Source: Mongoliibacter ruber (lineage in GTDB: Bacteria; Bacteroidota; Bacteroidia; Cytophagales; Cyclobacteriaceae). From it: DNA of 64,000 nt. Below the pieces are notes generated by a model that saw only the letters and a list, made by a program, of their open reading frames with translations, was not told where the DNA came from and made no database searches. How positions within the stretch are numbered: the first letter of the stretch is position 1; every line of letters begins with the position of its first letter. The stretch covers positions 1 to 64,000 of the forward strand of contig NZ_PVTR01000003.1 of NCBI RefSeq assembly GCF_003003005.1. The letters run 5' to 3'. Position numbers and translations under genes: made by a program. Positions 27,232 to 35,928 of this stretch are shown piece by piece.

Positions 27232-27846
27232 ATGAAAAATGCTGAAAAGGAATTAGCTGAAATTAAATCCATGATGGAAAGAAGCACACGCTTCCTCTCA
27301 TTGAGCGGGTTGTCCGGAGTATTGGCAGGTATCTATGCCTTACTTGGTGTCAGTCTGGCATATTATTGGATTTATTATCCAAACCCTCCATACGGGTTCA
27401 GGACTACCTTCATTGATGACGCGGCTGTTTTCGCCAAACTCATAGCACTGGCATTGATAATTTTGATGCTTTCAATAGGCAGTGCATACTTTCTCAGCCG
27501 TAAGAAGAGCCAACGACTCTCTACCAATCTCTGGACTCCTGCAGGAAAGCGTTTCTTGCAAGCTTTATTTATCCCGGTTTTGGTTGGTGGAATATTTTGC
27601 TTGGCCTTAGTACTCAGAGGTTATTTGATTGTGGTTGCCCCTTCAACATTGATTTTCTATGGTTTAGCATTGGTCAATGCCTCCCAATTCACCCACAGTG
27701 ACATCAAATATCTGGGATATGGCGAACTTATTCTAGGGATTATCTCTGCATTCTTTCCTGGTTACGGTTTGATCACTTGGGCCCTTGGATTTGGCTTGTT
27801 GCATGTAGTTTATGGCTCTATGATGTACTACAAATACGACAGATAA
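27232..27846 (+). CDS. multi-pass membrane protein paired with regulator
   Basis: A 204-aa inner-membrane protein: a short amphipathic N terminus (KNAEKELAEIKSMMERSTRF) and about six helices (LSGLSGVLAGIYALLGV, LIALALIILMLSIGSAYFL, FIPVLVGGIFCLALVL, LIVVAPSTLIFYGLALV, LGYGELILGIISAFFPGY, LITWALGFGLLHVVYG). Close types are found next to winged-helix regulators in Bacteroidota. ATG 27232 is chosen because the upstream ATG at 27160 lies before the operator. The regulator gene follows after one base, so it may sense a membrane signal for the regulator. The function is unknown. Confidence 0.8.
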   Translation: MKNAEKELAEIKSMMERSTRFLSLSGLSGVLAGIYALLGVSLAYYWIYYPNPPYGFRTTFIDDAAVFAKLIALALIILMLSIGSAYFLSRKKSQRLSTNLWTPAGKRFLQALFIPVLVGGIFCLALVLRGYLIVVAPSTLIFYGLALVNASQFTHSDIKYLGYGELILGIISAFFPGYGLITWALGFGLLHVVYGSMMYYKYDR

Positions 27847-27847
27847 A

Positions 27848-28141
27848 GTGAAGGGGAATTACGATAAGGCTTTTGAAAATGTAATCCGACTACGGATCAT
27901 GTCCATTTTGATGGTCAACGAGCAGTTTGATTTCAATTCATTCAAAGAGCTTCTTGAAGTGACAGATGGCAACCTTGCTTCCCACTTAAAAAATCTTGAA
28001 AGTTCTGAATATATCTATGTCCAAAAATCATTTATCGGAAGAAAACCCCTTACCAATTATTCTGCCACAAACGCCGGTAGGGAAGCTTTCAAATTACACC
28101 TCGAATTTCTTGAAAATCTAATCAATGAAAACAAAAGCTAA
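27848..28141 (+). CDS. winged-helix transcriptional regulator
   Basis: A 97-aa winged-helix protein (PF13601-like): AFENVIRLRIMSILMVNEQFDFNSFKELLEVTDGNLASHLKNLE is the helix-turn-helix and IYVQKSFIGRKPLTNYSATNAGREAF the wing. Translation probably starts at GTG 27848, one base after the preceding stop, so it is coupled to the membrane protein. Two matching palindromes, before that membrane gene and before the next transcription unit, suggest that it controls both itself and the creD unit. Confidence 0.87.
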   Translation: MKGNYDKAFENVIRLRIMSILMVNEQFDFNSFKELLEVTDGNLASHLKNLESSEYIYVQKSFIGRKPLTNYSATNAGREAFKLHLEFLENLINENKS

Positions 28142-28157
28142 AAAAATTTCTTCATCC

Positions 28158-28180
28158 ACTTTGAATTACAAAGTACTTTC
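28158..28180 (+). promoter_or_regulatory. putative operator, copy 2
   Basis: ACTTTG (28158-28163), AATTA, CAAAGT (28169-28174), then ACTTTC. It matches copy 1 in both arms, spacing and the trailing ACTTT. It lies 31 bases before the ATG at 28212. Confidence 0.65.
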
Positions 28181-28211
28181 ATTTTATATATCATTTTAAA
28201 TCACAAGAACC

Positions 28212-28535
28212 ATGCACCCTTCCTCTCCCTCCAGAAAACTACTTATTCAAAGGGTTCTCCTACCCACCATAATTGGTGGAAGCCTCCCCTTGGCCTTTTT
28301 ACTATTCATCATTCTTACCAAAGAGGAATATTTTGAGACTTGGATGATCTATCCTATGACCATCATTCCTCTTGGGGGAGCTTTAGGTGGAGCCATTTTT
28401 TTTCTGCTGGTTTTCCACCGGTACCGAGTGGGCACGAAAAAAGTATTTGCCATTATTTTCAGCATAATTATCTACCTCGTGTCACTTTGGATCAGCGCCA
28501 TTATAGCCTTCAATTTTACTGGACATTGGGATTAA
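28212..28535 (+). CDS. small three-helix membrane protein
   Basis: A 107-aa protein with three hydrophobic helices (VLLPTIIGGSLPLAFLLFII, MTIIPLGGALGGAIFFLLVF, VFAIIFSIIIYLVSLWISAIIAF) and a short polar tail. I do not recognise a function. It sits between operator copy 2 and creD, 48 bases before creD, and so is probably co-transcribed with it. Confidence 0.7.
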   Translation: MHPSSPSRKLLIQRVLLPTIIGGSLPLAFLLFIILTKEEYFETWMIYPMTIIPLGGALGGAIFFLLVFHRYRVGTKKVFAIIFSIIIYLVSLWISAIIAFNFTGHWD

Positions 28536-28583
28536 CTCAATCAGAAAACTTTACAAATCACTATATACTTAACCTCGAAAATC

Positions 28584-29939
28584 ATGGATCAAAAACCAAA
28601 AACACAAACGTTCAACTCCAATAGATTTGATTTTGCAGAATCTGCCAGTACCAAACTTCTGATAATAGGATTGATTGCGCTAGCCTTGTTGATTCCACAA
28701 AAATTCACTTTGGATCTGATTGAAGAAAGGCAACTTCGCCTCTCTGAAGCAGAAGAAGACATCAGGGGAAAATGGTCTCAGGATCAGACTATTTTAGGTC
28801 CCTATTTGAGCCTACCTTACTTTGAATTGAAAGAAGTAATAACTAATGGTGAAAAGAAAATCGTCAAGGAGTATAAGACTAAATATATCCTACCCGAGCA
28901 ATTGAACTTATCTGGAAACATTGAAGCCCAATTATTGCACAGGGGGATTTTTGATGTGGTTGTATATACCAATACGCTTTCTTTTGATGTCAAATTCGAC
29001 TCTCTTGAACTTGAGAAAATGAATCTCCCATCAAAAAACATATACTGGAATCAAGCCAGCCTCATGATAGGCATCAGTGACCTGAAAGGATTAAGCGGAA
29101 GTCCAAATTTTAAAGTGAATGAAAAACCATTAGAATTGGAGCCATTTTCTGAAAGGAACGGTGAAAACAAAGGGCTATTATCTAGAATTCAACTTGACCC
29201 CAATAATTCATCCCTTAGTTTCACAGGTGAAATGATCTTGAAAGGCAGTAAAGATTTTTCTCTAATTCCCATTGGCAAAACAACTAATCTAAACCTGACG
29301 GGCAATTGGCCAAATCCAAGTTTTCGAGGTGAATTCCTACCTGAATCACGACAAGTCACTGAAGCCGGCTTTAGTAGCAATTGGAATATCCTACATTTCA
29401 ACCGCCCATTTGGGCAAGAATTTGAAGGATACATTCCTGATTTGAATCAAAGTGCCTTTGGCCTAACTTTGGTCAATCCCGTAGATCAATACCAACAAAG
29501 CACACGTACATCTAAGTATGCCATACTTATTATTACTTTAAGCTTTTTAGCTTTATACTTAATGGAGCTGATTACAAAATCGCAAATCCACCCTATTCAA
29601 TATTCATTGATTGGGTTTGCATTGGTATTGTATTACACTTTACTAATTGCGCTATCTGAACATCTTGGATTTGGCATTGCATATTGGATAGCGAGCTTGG
29701 CTATAGTTGTCCTTCTTGGGTTTTATTCACGTTCAATTTTCACAAAGTGGAAAGAAATCGGAATCTTCACAACACTACTTTCAATATTCTACATCTTCAT
29801 ATTTATCATTATCAAACAACAGGACTTCGCATTGCTGATAGGAAGTATCGGACTGTTTATTGCCTTGTCCATTACCATGTATACCTCTAGAAAAATAAAT
29901 TTCTCTGGCCAGGAAAACGAAGACCTCAGTCTTGCCTGA
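28584..29939 (+). CDS. creD: CreD family inner-membrane protein
   Basis: A 451-aa protein with one N-terminal helix (LLIIGLIALALLIPQ), a long periplasmic domain (about residues 40-310) beginning LIEERQLRLSEAEEDIRGKWSQDQTILGPYLSLPY, and a C-terminal cluster of about six helices. The QTILGP...P block and the GFGIAYWIAS-type helix are typical of CreD (PF06123). CreD in enterobacteria is envelope-related and controlled by CreBC; here a winged-helix regulator takes that place. Its role in this phylum is unclear. Confidence 0.9.
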   Translation: MDQKPKTQTFNSNRFDFAESASTKLLIIGLIALALLIPQKFTLDLIEERQLRLSEAEEDIRGKWSQDQTILGPYLSLPYFELKEVITNGEKKIVKEYKTKYILPEQLNLSGNIEAQLLHRGIFDVVVYTNTLSFDVKFDSLELEKMNLPSKNIYWNQASLMIGISDLKGLSGSPNFKVNEKPLELEPFSERNGENKGLLSRIQLDPNNSSLSFTGEMILKGSKDFSLIPIGKTTNLNLTGNWPNPSFRGEFLPESRQVTEAGFSSNWNILHFNRPFGQEFEGYIPDLNQSAFGLTLVNPVDQYQQSTRTSKYAILIITLSFLALYLMELITKSQIHPIQYSLIGFALVLYYTLLIALSEHLGFGIAYWIASLAIVVLLGFYSRSIFTKWKEIGIFTTLLSIFYIFIFIIIKQQDFALLIGSIGLFIALSITMYTSRKINFSGQENEDLSLA

Positions 29940-30052
29940 TGATTTAATTCTTCTCAGAGAATAAAAAAGGCAGACTGTTTTGAAATATACGTTTCATGAG
30001 GTCCCTCATTCGATCGATTCGGCAAAGTCCTTAATTCCACATTGCAATTTTC

Positions 30053-30079
30053 AAAAAGTCAACATACTGTTGGCTTTTT
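30053..30079 (+). terminator. terminator of creD unit
   Basis: Arms AAAAAGTCAAC / GTTGGCTTTTT (one wobble pair, five-base loop) followed by more T-rich sequence, about 115 bases after creD. It lies inside a longer frame open from 30042, which supports the later start of the next gene. Confidence 0.65.
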
Positions 30080-30155
30080 GCTTTTTCCTACCCCTTTTTG
30101 CAAGGGCTTTATTTTTACCATACTTTTTTTAGATTTACAAAATGCTATCGTCCAT

Positions 30156-31841
30156 ATGAGAAAACACCTTACCCTCTCTTTTTTCCTGATTCTTTTGTTA
30201 CAATTGGAAAGCTTTTCCCAAGGGGCCTATATTCCTTACAACAGAGATTATTACCATCTTCTGGAGCGATATGAAATCTTGGAAGGGAAAAATAACCAGA
30301 TTTTCCACACTGGCTTTAAGCCTTACAGAAGAGATCAGGTGGGCGCTTATTTGGATACTTTGGCCCAAGGAAATCTAATTCAATCCAAAACAGATAGATT
30401 TAACATCAATTATCTTAGCAATGACAATTGGGAATTTATCGATAGGGAAACTGAAAATTCCAGAAATCCAATATTAGGAGGCATTTACAGAAAACCATCT
30501 GATTTTTTCCATTACAGGGATTCGATATTTGACTTTCATATCAACCCTGTGATATATCTTTCAGGAGGAATAGAGCCCAATCAAGACAACTTCCGAATGA
30601 GAAACAGTCGAGGTGTGGAATTCAGGGGAAGCATTGACAGAAAGGTGTCATTCTACACTTACTTCACTACCACCCAGACGATATTTCCTTCTTGGGTCAA
30701 AGAATATGTAGAACAGTCCGGAGCGGTTCCCGGAGAAGGTTTTTGGAAAAGATATGAAGGTGAAGGATATGGCTATTTTTCTGCCATGGGTCATGTGAAT
30801 TTTAATATTAGTAAAAGCATTCAAGCACAGTTTGGACATGATCGAAACTTTGTAGGTGAAGGATACAGGTCTTTGATCATATCCGATTTTTCGAACCCTT
30901 ACGTTTTTGTGAAACTGAATACCAAAATCTGGAAATTCAATTTCACCAATCTATGGTCTCAAAAGACAGCTGATGTCACATATGATTTTGTCGGAAGGCC
31001 TACCGATGACCGCTATCCACAAAAATGGTTTTCGCACCACCGTCTTGGCATCAATATCGGAAAGAAGCTGAATGTGGGAGTTTTTGAATCAGTAATGAAG
31101 AATCAATTTGACTGGAATTACCTCAATCCTTTGATTTTTTACAGGTGGGTAGAACATCAACTCGGTACTCCAGACAAAGTAATGTTGGGTACTGATTTCA
31201 AATGGAATTTCACTCCAGGCATGCAGCTTTATGGACAGTTTGTGTTAGATGAGTTTGTATTTGGAGAGTTTTTTGGAATCGATGGTCCAAACTCGATTCG
31301 AAACAAGCACGCCCTTCAGGCTGGCTACAAGTACATCAATGCATTTAAAGTAAATAACCTGGATTTGCAATTGGAATACAATCAGGTAAGACCATATACC
31401 TTTCAAGAAAAATTCGAAAACCAATCATTTACAAATTACAGGACACCTTTGACACATCCCCTAGGTGCAAATTTCAGAGAAGCGGTTGCCATTGTCAGGT
31501 ACCAGCCCATCCCTAGACTTTTTACCAATTTGACTATGCTCTATCAATACTTTGGAGATGACCCATCCGCTGATATCAACTATGGTAAAAACATCTTGAA
31601 AGACCGCACAAACCCAAATACGGGGATAGGTCTTTTCGGGAATGTCATAGGTCAGGGTGTAGAGAATAGGGTCTTGATGGCAAATCTCAACTTGAGCTAT
31701 ATGGTCCGACAAAATGTGTTTCTTGATTTGAGTCATTCGATAAGAAACCAAAAAATCGAAAATGAGGATCAGATGAGAAACACCTCCTTTACCCAACTGT
31801 CACTTAGGGTAAATATGGTCAGAAACGACTTCAACTATTAA
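30156..31841 (+). CDS. Wzi/RemB-like capsule-assembly outer-membrane protein
   Basis: A 561-aa protein with a signal peptide (MRKHLTLSFFLILLLQLESFSQG) and a large barrel of alternating aromatic strands. The N-terminal segment YIPYNRDYYHLLERYEIL followed by FHTGFKPYRRDQV is typical of the Bacteroidota capsule-assembly Wzi family, which includes RemB-like gliding proteins. GHDRNFVGEGYRSLIISDF is a conserved internal motif. It probably anchors surface polysaccharide. ATG 30156 gives a clean signal; the frame opens earlier, at 30042, across a terminator. Confidence 0.82.
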   Translation: MRKHLTLSFFLILLLQLESFSQGAYIPYNRDYYHLLERYEILEGKNNQIFHTGFKPYRRDQVGAYLDTLAQGNLIQSKTDRFNINYLSNDNWEFIDRETENSRNPILGGIYRKPSDFFHYRDSIFDFHINPVIYLSGGIEPNQDNFRMRNSRGVEFRGSIDRKVSFYTYFTTTQTIFPSWVKEYVEQSGAVPGEGFWKRYEGEGYGYFSAMGHVNFNISKSIQAQFGHDRNFVGEGYRSLIISDFSNPYVFVKLNTKIWKFNFTNLWSQKTADVTYDFVGRPTDDRYPQKWFSHHRLGINIGKKLNVGVFESVMKNQFDWNYLNPLIFYRWVEHQLGTPDKVMLGTDFKWNFTPGMQLYGQFVLDEFVFGEFFGIDGPNSIRNKHALQAGYKYINAFKVNNLDLQLEYNQVRPYTFQEKFENQSFTNYRTPLTHPLGANFREAVAIVRYQPIPRLFTNLTMLYQYFGDDPSADINYGKNILKDRTNPNTGIGLFGNVIGQGVENRVLMANLNLSYMVRQNVFLDLSHSIRNQKIENEDQMRNTSFTQLSLRVNMVRNDFNY

Positions 31842-31899
31842 GGTCACCTGATTTGGGTATAAAATGTTTAACTTGCGGCCTTAAACCGAAATTGACAGA

Positions 31900-33732
31900 A
31901 TGCATACTTATCTCAGGATACTTTCCTTTGCCAAACCTTACAGAAGGTACTTCCCTGTTTATATCATTTACACCTTACTGGCAATCATTTTTGGATTGCT
32001 GAATTTCACACTTCTCAAGCCACTTTTTGATGTCATCTTCGAGCAGGTGGAGCCCGATGCCATGAGTAGGTATTTGACAAAGCCTGACTTCAACTTTTCC
32101 TTAGATTACTTTATTCATCTGTTCAATTACTATTTCCTTCAGACAGCAGAGACCTATGGCAAATTCGGGACATTGGTATATGTCTGCATCATCATTGTGG
32201 TTTCTGTTTTTTTATCCAACCTCTTCACATATCTATCTGGCGTAGTGCTGGCCAAAGTCCGTGCTGAAATCATCCAAAAAATGCGGATGAAAATTTTCAC
32301 ACGCGTCTCAAGCATGCACATAGGCTATTTTTCGAGTGAAAGAAAAGGAGACCTGATGTCCAAAATCACCAACGATATTCAGGAAGTGGAAAATATGGTG
32401 GTACAATCCCTCAAGGTGGTGTTCAAAGAGCCGGCGACCATTATCCTATATTTTGCAGTATTGTTTATGATGTCGGTCAAACTAACCCTTTTCACCATTT
32501 TGGTCATCCCTATTTCCGGAGCCATCATCGGTACCATCACCAAAAGGCTCAGAAAAAAAGCTGTAGAAAGTCAAGAATCCCTTGGTCGGATTGTGAATAT
32601 CCTTGACGAAACCATCTCAGGAATGCGTGTAATCAAGGCTTTTGGAGCTCAAAAATACATCAGAGAAAAATTCAATAAAGAAACGGAGTTCTACTCTTCG
32701 GTCAATGTCTCTATGGCCAAAAAAAATGAGCTGGCCTCTCCGATTTCCCAGTTTTTGGGAGTGTCTGTTGTTGCCGGTATCTTGGTCTATGGAGGAAACT
32801 TAGTGCTCAGTAATAGTTCTGAGTTGAGTGCGTCCGATTTCATAACATATATCATCATTTTCACTCAGGTACTCAATCCTGCCAAGGAAATTTCCAAAGC
32901 TGCCAGTAGCATTCAAAGGGGATTGGCTTCAGCGGACAGAATCTTTGTAGTGGTAGATACTGAAAGTAAGATTAACAACACTGACAAACCTGTGAAGGTA
33001 AACTCCTTTGAAAAATCCGTGATTTTCAAAGATGTATCTTTCAAATATGAAAAGGAAACTGTTCTCAAAGATGTCAATTTTGTTTTGGAAAAGGGCAAAA
33101 CAGTGGCATTGGTAGGCCCATCTGGTGGTGGGAAATCTACAATGGCAGATTTGTTGCCTAGGTTTTATGATCCATCTTCTGGCCAAATCACACTGGATGG
33201 AAAAGATATCCGTGATCTGGACATACTCGATTTAAGATCCTTGATGGGCATAGTTACCCAGGAGTCTATTTTATTTAATGACACTGTTTTCAACAATATT
33301 GCTTTCGGCTTGGAAAACATTTCCGAAGAAAAAGTGATAGAAGCCGCGAAAATTGCCAATGCACATGAGTTTATCATTCAATTGGAAAATGGCTATCATA
33401 CCAATATTGGAGAAAGGGGTTCAAAACTTTCCGGCGGTCAAAGGCAGAGAATGAGTATAGCCCGGGCAGTCTTAAAAAACCCTCCGATTTTGATCTTAGA
33501 CGAGGCTACTTCTGCTCTAGATTCCCAATCAGAAAAGCTGGTACAGGAAGCCTTGACCAACTTGATGGCCAACAGAACCACCCTTGTCATCGCCCACCGA
33601 TTGAGTACTATTCAGCATGCTGACGAAATCCTCGTCATCAAAAAAGGTGAGATTATTGAAAGGGGCACTCACCAAGAGCTCATGGAACAGAAAGGACTTT
33701 ATCGGAATCTTTCTACCATGCAGTCTGTTTAG
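31900..33732 (+). CDS. ABC exporter half-transporter (MsbA-like)
   Basis: A 610-aa protein with an N-terminal six-helix transmembrane domain and a C-terminal ATPase: Walker A GPSGGGKST, Q-loop GIVTQESILFND, signature LSGGQRQR, Walker B ILILDEATSALD and H-loop IAHRLSTI. The gene functions as a homodimer or with a partner. MsbA-type lipid or drug export is plausible. It follows the Wzi-like gene by 58 bases. A second half-transporter in the window (38470) is only distantly similar. Confidence 0.92.
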   Translation: MHTYLRILSFAKPYRRYFPVYIIYTLLAIIFGLLNFTLLKPLFDVIFEQVEPDAMSRYLTKPDFNFSLDYFIHLFNYYFLQTAETYGKFGTLVYVCIIIVVSVFLSNLFTYLSGVVLAKVRAEIIQKMRMKIFTRVSSMHIGYFSSERKGDLMSKITNDIQEVENMVVQSLKVVFKEPATIILYFAVLFMMSVKLTLFTILVIPISGAIIGTITKRLRKKAVESQESLGRIVNILDETISGMRVIKAFGAQKYIREKFNKETEFYSSVNVSMAKKNELASPISQFLGVSVVAGILVYGGNLVLSNSSELSASDFITYIIIFTQVLNPAKEISKAASSIQRGLASADRIFVVVDTESKINNTDKPVKVNSFEKSVIFKDVSFKYEKETVLKDVNFVLEKGKTVALVGPSGGGKSTMADLLPRFYDPSSGQITLDGKDIRDLDILDLRSLMGIVTQESILFNDTVFNNIAFGLENISEEKVIEAAKIANAHEFIIQLENGYHTNIGERGSKLSGGQRQRMSIARAVLKNPPILILDEATSALDSQSEKLVQEALTNLMANRTTLVIAHRLSTIQHADEILVIKKGEIIERGTHQELMEQKGLYRNLSTMQSV

Positions 33733-33768
33733 TATATTGTCCAAAGAATCATTAACAACCCAATACCA

Positions 33769-34134
33769 ATGAAACAAGTCAATAAAATAGCACAACTTTT
33801 AGTGCTTCTTTTTTTCGCAATAAGTATAGTCTTTTTCCTGTCATTCAACGGAATCAAAGGTTTGTTCGGAATAGAAGAACTCAAATCAGGCACTGTAGTA
33901 TACTTCCTTTTGGTTGGACTCATCCTGTATTTGGTCTCATTTGGCACAGAACACATGCTTAAAAACAGCCTGAATGAGGAGATTTCAAAAAAGGAAGCTG
34001 AGAAGAAAGAATTGAAAGCCACACTATATGATCTTGAAAAAGGAATCAAACTGAACAAACTCGAAAATAAAATCAATAAATCAGAAGAGGGGAAAGAATC
34101 ACCCAACCTGAGGCCAAGGCAAAACTTCAAATAA
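33769..34134 (+). CDS. two-helix membrane protein with coiled-coil tail
   Basis: A 121-aa protein: two hydrophobic helices (LLVLLFFAISIVFFLSF and VVYFLLVGLILYLVSFG), then a charged stretch of Lys, Glu and Leu (ISKKEAEKKELKATLYDLEKGIKLNKLENKINKSEE is summarised as a coiled coil, residues 73-108). The family is not recognised. It follows the ABC exporter by 36 bases and precedes a terminator, so it may belong to that transcript. Confidence 0.68.
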   Translation: MKQVNKIAQLLVLLFFAISIVFFLSFNGIKGLFGIEELKSGTVVYFLLVGLILYLVSFGTEHMLKNSLNEEISKKEAEKKELKATLYDLEKGIKLNKLENKINKSEEGKESPNLRPRQNFK

Positions 34135-34162
34135 TAGGATTTTGTCCCAAAAATATTAATTT

Positions 34163-34188
34163 AGGAATCTGTAAGGATTCCTTTTTTT
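34163..34188 (+). terminator. Rho-independent terminator
   Basis: Arms AGGAATC / GATTCCT with a six-base loop followed by TTTTTTT, 29 bases past the coiled-coil membrane gene. Confidence 0.8.
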
Positions 34189-34208
34189 GTTTAACTAAAA
34201 TAGCTTAA

Positions 34209-35747
34209 ATGGTAGCAAAAACTTTTGGCAGTGCGGTATCCGGTGTAGATGCCAAACTGATCACTATCGAGGTCAATGTAGGTCAAGGTACTAGTTTTTA
34301 CATGGTAGGTTTACCAGACAGTGCTGTCAAGGAGAGTCAACAACGTGTGGAGTCTGCTCTCAAATATTTCGGCTTCCGTATGCCCAGGCAGAAGGTCGTC
34401 ATCAACTTAGCTCCGGCTGACCTCCGCAAGGAAGGCTCTTCCTACGACTTACCGATCGCTTTAGGCATACTTCAAGCCTCAGAACAAGTCGTTTTTCCTG
34501 AGCTAGACAAGTATGTCATCATGGGAGAGTTATCTCTTGACGGCCAGTTGAGGCCTGTCAAAGGAGTCTTGCCAATTGCCATTGAAGCAAGGAAACAAGG
34601 CTTCAAAGGATTTATCCTACCGATCGAAAACGCTACCGAGGCCTCCATTGTCAACAACCTTGACATCATCGGAGTCAATTCAGTAAAGGAAGCAATTGAA
34701 TTTTTGGAAGGGACTCTGGAAATCACCCCTTTAGTCACAGACACCAGGGATATGTTCTTCAATTCGTTGGAGAATTATGAGTTTGACTTTGCAGATGTGC
34801 AAGGCCAGGAAAATATCAAAAGAGCAATGGAGATTGCAGCCGCAGGTGGTCACAATGTCATCATGATTGGCCCTCCTGGAGCAGGCAAAACCATGCTAGC
34901 CAAAAGGTTGCCATCAATCCTCCCTCCACTTACTTTGCAGGAAGCACTGGAAACTACAAAAATCCACTCAGTGGCTGGGAAACTTGGCAGAAACGCTTCT
35001 CTCATTGCCCAAAGGCCTTTCCGCTCTCCGCACCACACCATTTCAGATGTGGCTTTGGTAGGCGGAGGAGGTAACCCTCAACCAGGTGAAATCTCCCTTT
35101 CCCACAATGGTGTCTTGTTTTTGGATGAATTACCGGAATTCAAACGAACAGTGCTAGAAGTAATGCGTCAACCTCTTGAAGAAAGGAAAGTGACAATTTC
35201 TAGAGCCAAGATTTCAGTGGACTATCCGGCTAATTTTATGCTGATTTCCAGTATGAATCCATGTCCTTGTGGCTACTACAATCACCCTGAAAAAGAATGT
35301 GTATGTGGCCCTGGAATTGTACAGAGATACTTGAATAAGGTCAGTGGCCCACTCTTGGACAGGATTGACCTCCACGTGGAAGTTACGCCTGTGAAGTTTG
35401 ATGAAATGACTTCTACTCGAAAAACAGAATCCAGTAAATCCATCAGAGATCGTGTAATAATAGGGAGAGATATTCAAGTGAAAAGGTTCAAAGAAAAACC
35501 TGAAATCTACTGTAATGCTATGATGCCTTCCCATATGGTAAAGGAAGTATGCCAAATCAATGAGGCTGGTAAGACACTGTTGAAAACAGCGATGGAAAGA
35601 CTAGGACTATCTGCAAGGGCATATGATAGAATTCTTAAAGTCTCAAGAACCATTGCCGACCTTGCCCAATCAGAAAATATCAAAGTTGAACACCTCGCTG
35701 AAGCTATTCAATACAGGAGTTTGGATAGAGAAGGATGGGCAGGATAA
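34209..35747 (+). CDS. comM: YifB/ComM family Mg-chelatase-like AAA ATPase
   Basis: A 512-aa protein with the N-terminal ChlI-like domain (VNVGQGTSFYMVGLPDSAVKESQQRV), a AAA+ module with Walker A GPPGAGKTM and Walker B GVLFLDELPEF, a cysteine motif PCPCGYYNHPEKECVC and the C-terminal Mg_chelatase_C domain (LSARAYDRILKVSRTIADL). ComM is a hexameric branch-migration helicase used in natural transformation in Vibrio; many non-competent bacteria keep it. The length is normal. Confidence 0.93.
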   Translation: MVAKTFGSAVSGVDAKLITIEVNVGQGTSFYMVGLPDSAVKESQQRVESALKYFGFRMPRQKVVINLAPADLRKEGSSYDLPIALGILQASEQVVFPELDKYVIMGELSLDGQLRPVKGVLPIAIEARKQGFKGFILPIENATEASIVNNLDIIGVNSVKEAIEFLEGTLEITPLVTDTRDMFFNSLENYEFDFADVQGQENIKRAMEIAAAGGHNVIMIGPPGAGKTMLAKRLPSILPPLTLQEALETTKIHSVAGKLGRNASLIAQRPFRSPHHTISDVALVGGGGNPQPGEISLSHNGVLFLDELPEFKRTVLEVMRQPLEERKVTISRAKISVDYPANFMLISSMNPCPCGYYNHPEKECVCGPGIVQRYLNKVSGPLLDRIDLHVEVTPVKFDEMTSTRKTESSKSIRDRVIIGRDIQVKRFKEKPEIYCNAMMPSHMVKEVCQINEAGKTLLKTAMERLGLSARAYDRILKVSRTIADLAQSENIKVEHLAEAIQYRSLDREGWAG

Positions 35748-35900
35748 GTTTTATTAGACTAAAATTTTATTGAAATGAAAAATAGTTGGTGAAAAATTTT
35801 AAAAAGTCAAAAAACATATATTTCTTTGGTGGTATTAACATACTTTAGCGAAAGTTGCTTATACTACCCTATTTTTTTAAATAACCATCACTTACAGTAC

Positions 35901-35928
35901 AAAAAAGGCTGTTGATACAGCCTTTTTT
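35901..35928. terminator. bidirectional terminator
   Basis: Perfect 12-bp arms AAAAAAGGCTGT / ACAGCCTTTTTT with a TGAT loop lie between the ends of comM (plus) and the PLP enzyme gene (minus) and can serve both. Confidence 0.9.

Noticed and set aside
30042-30155. N-terminal extension of the Wzi-like protein
   Set aside because: The region includes a terminator hairpin, and the protein from 30156 begins with a normal signal peptide.
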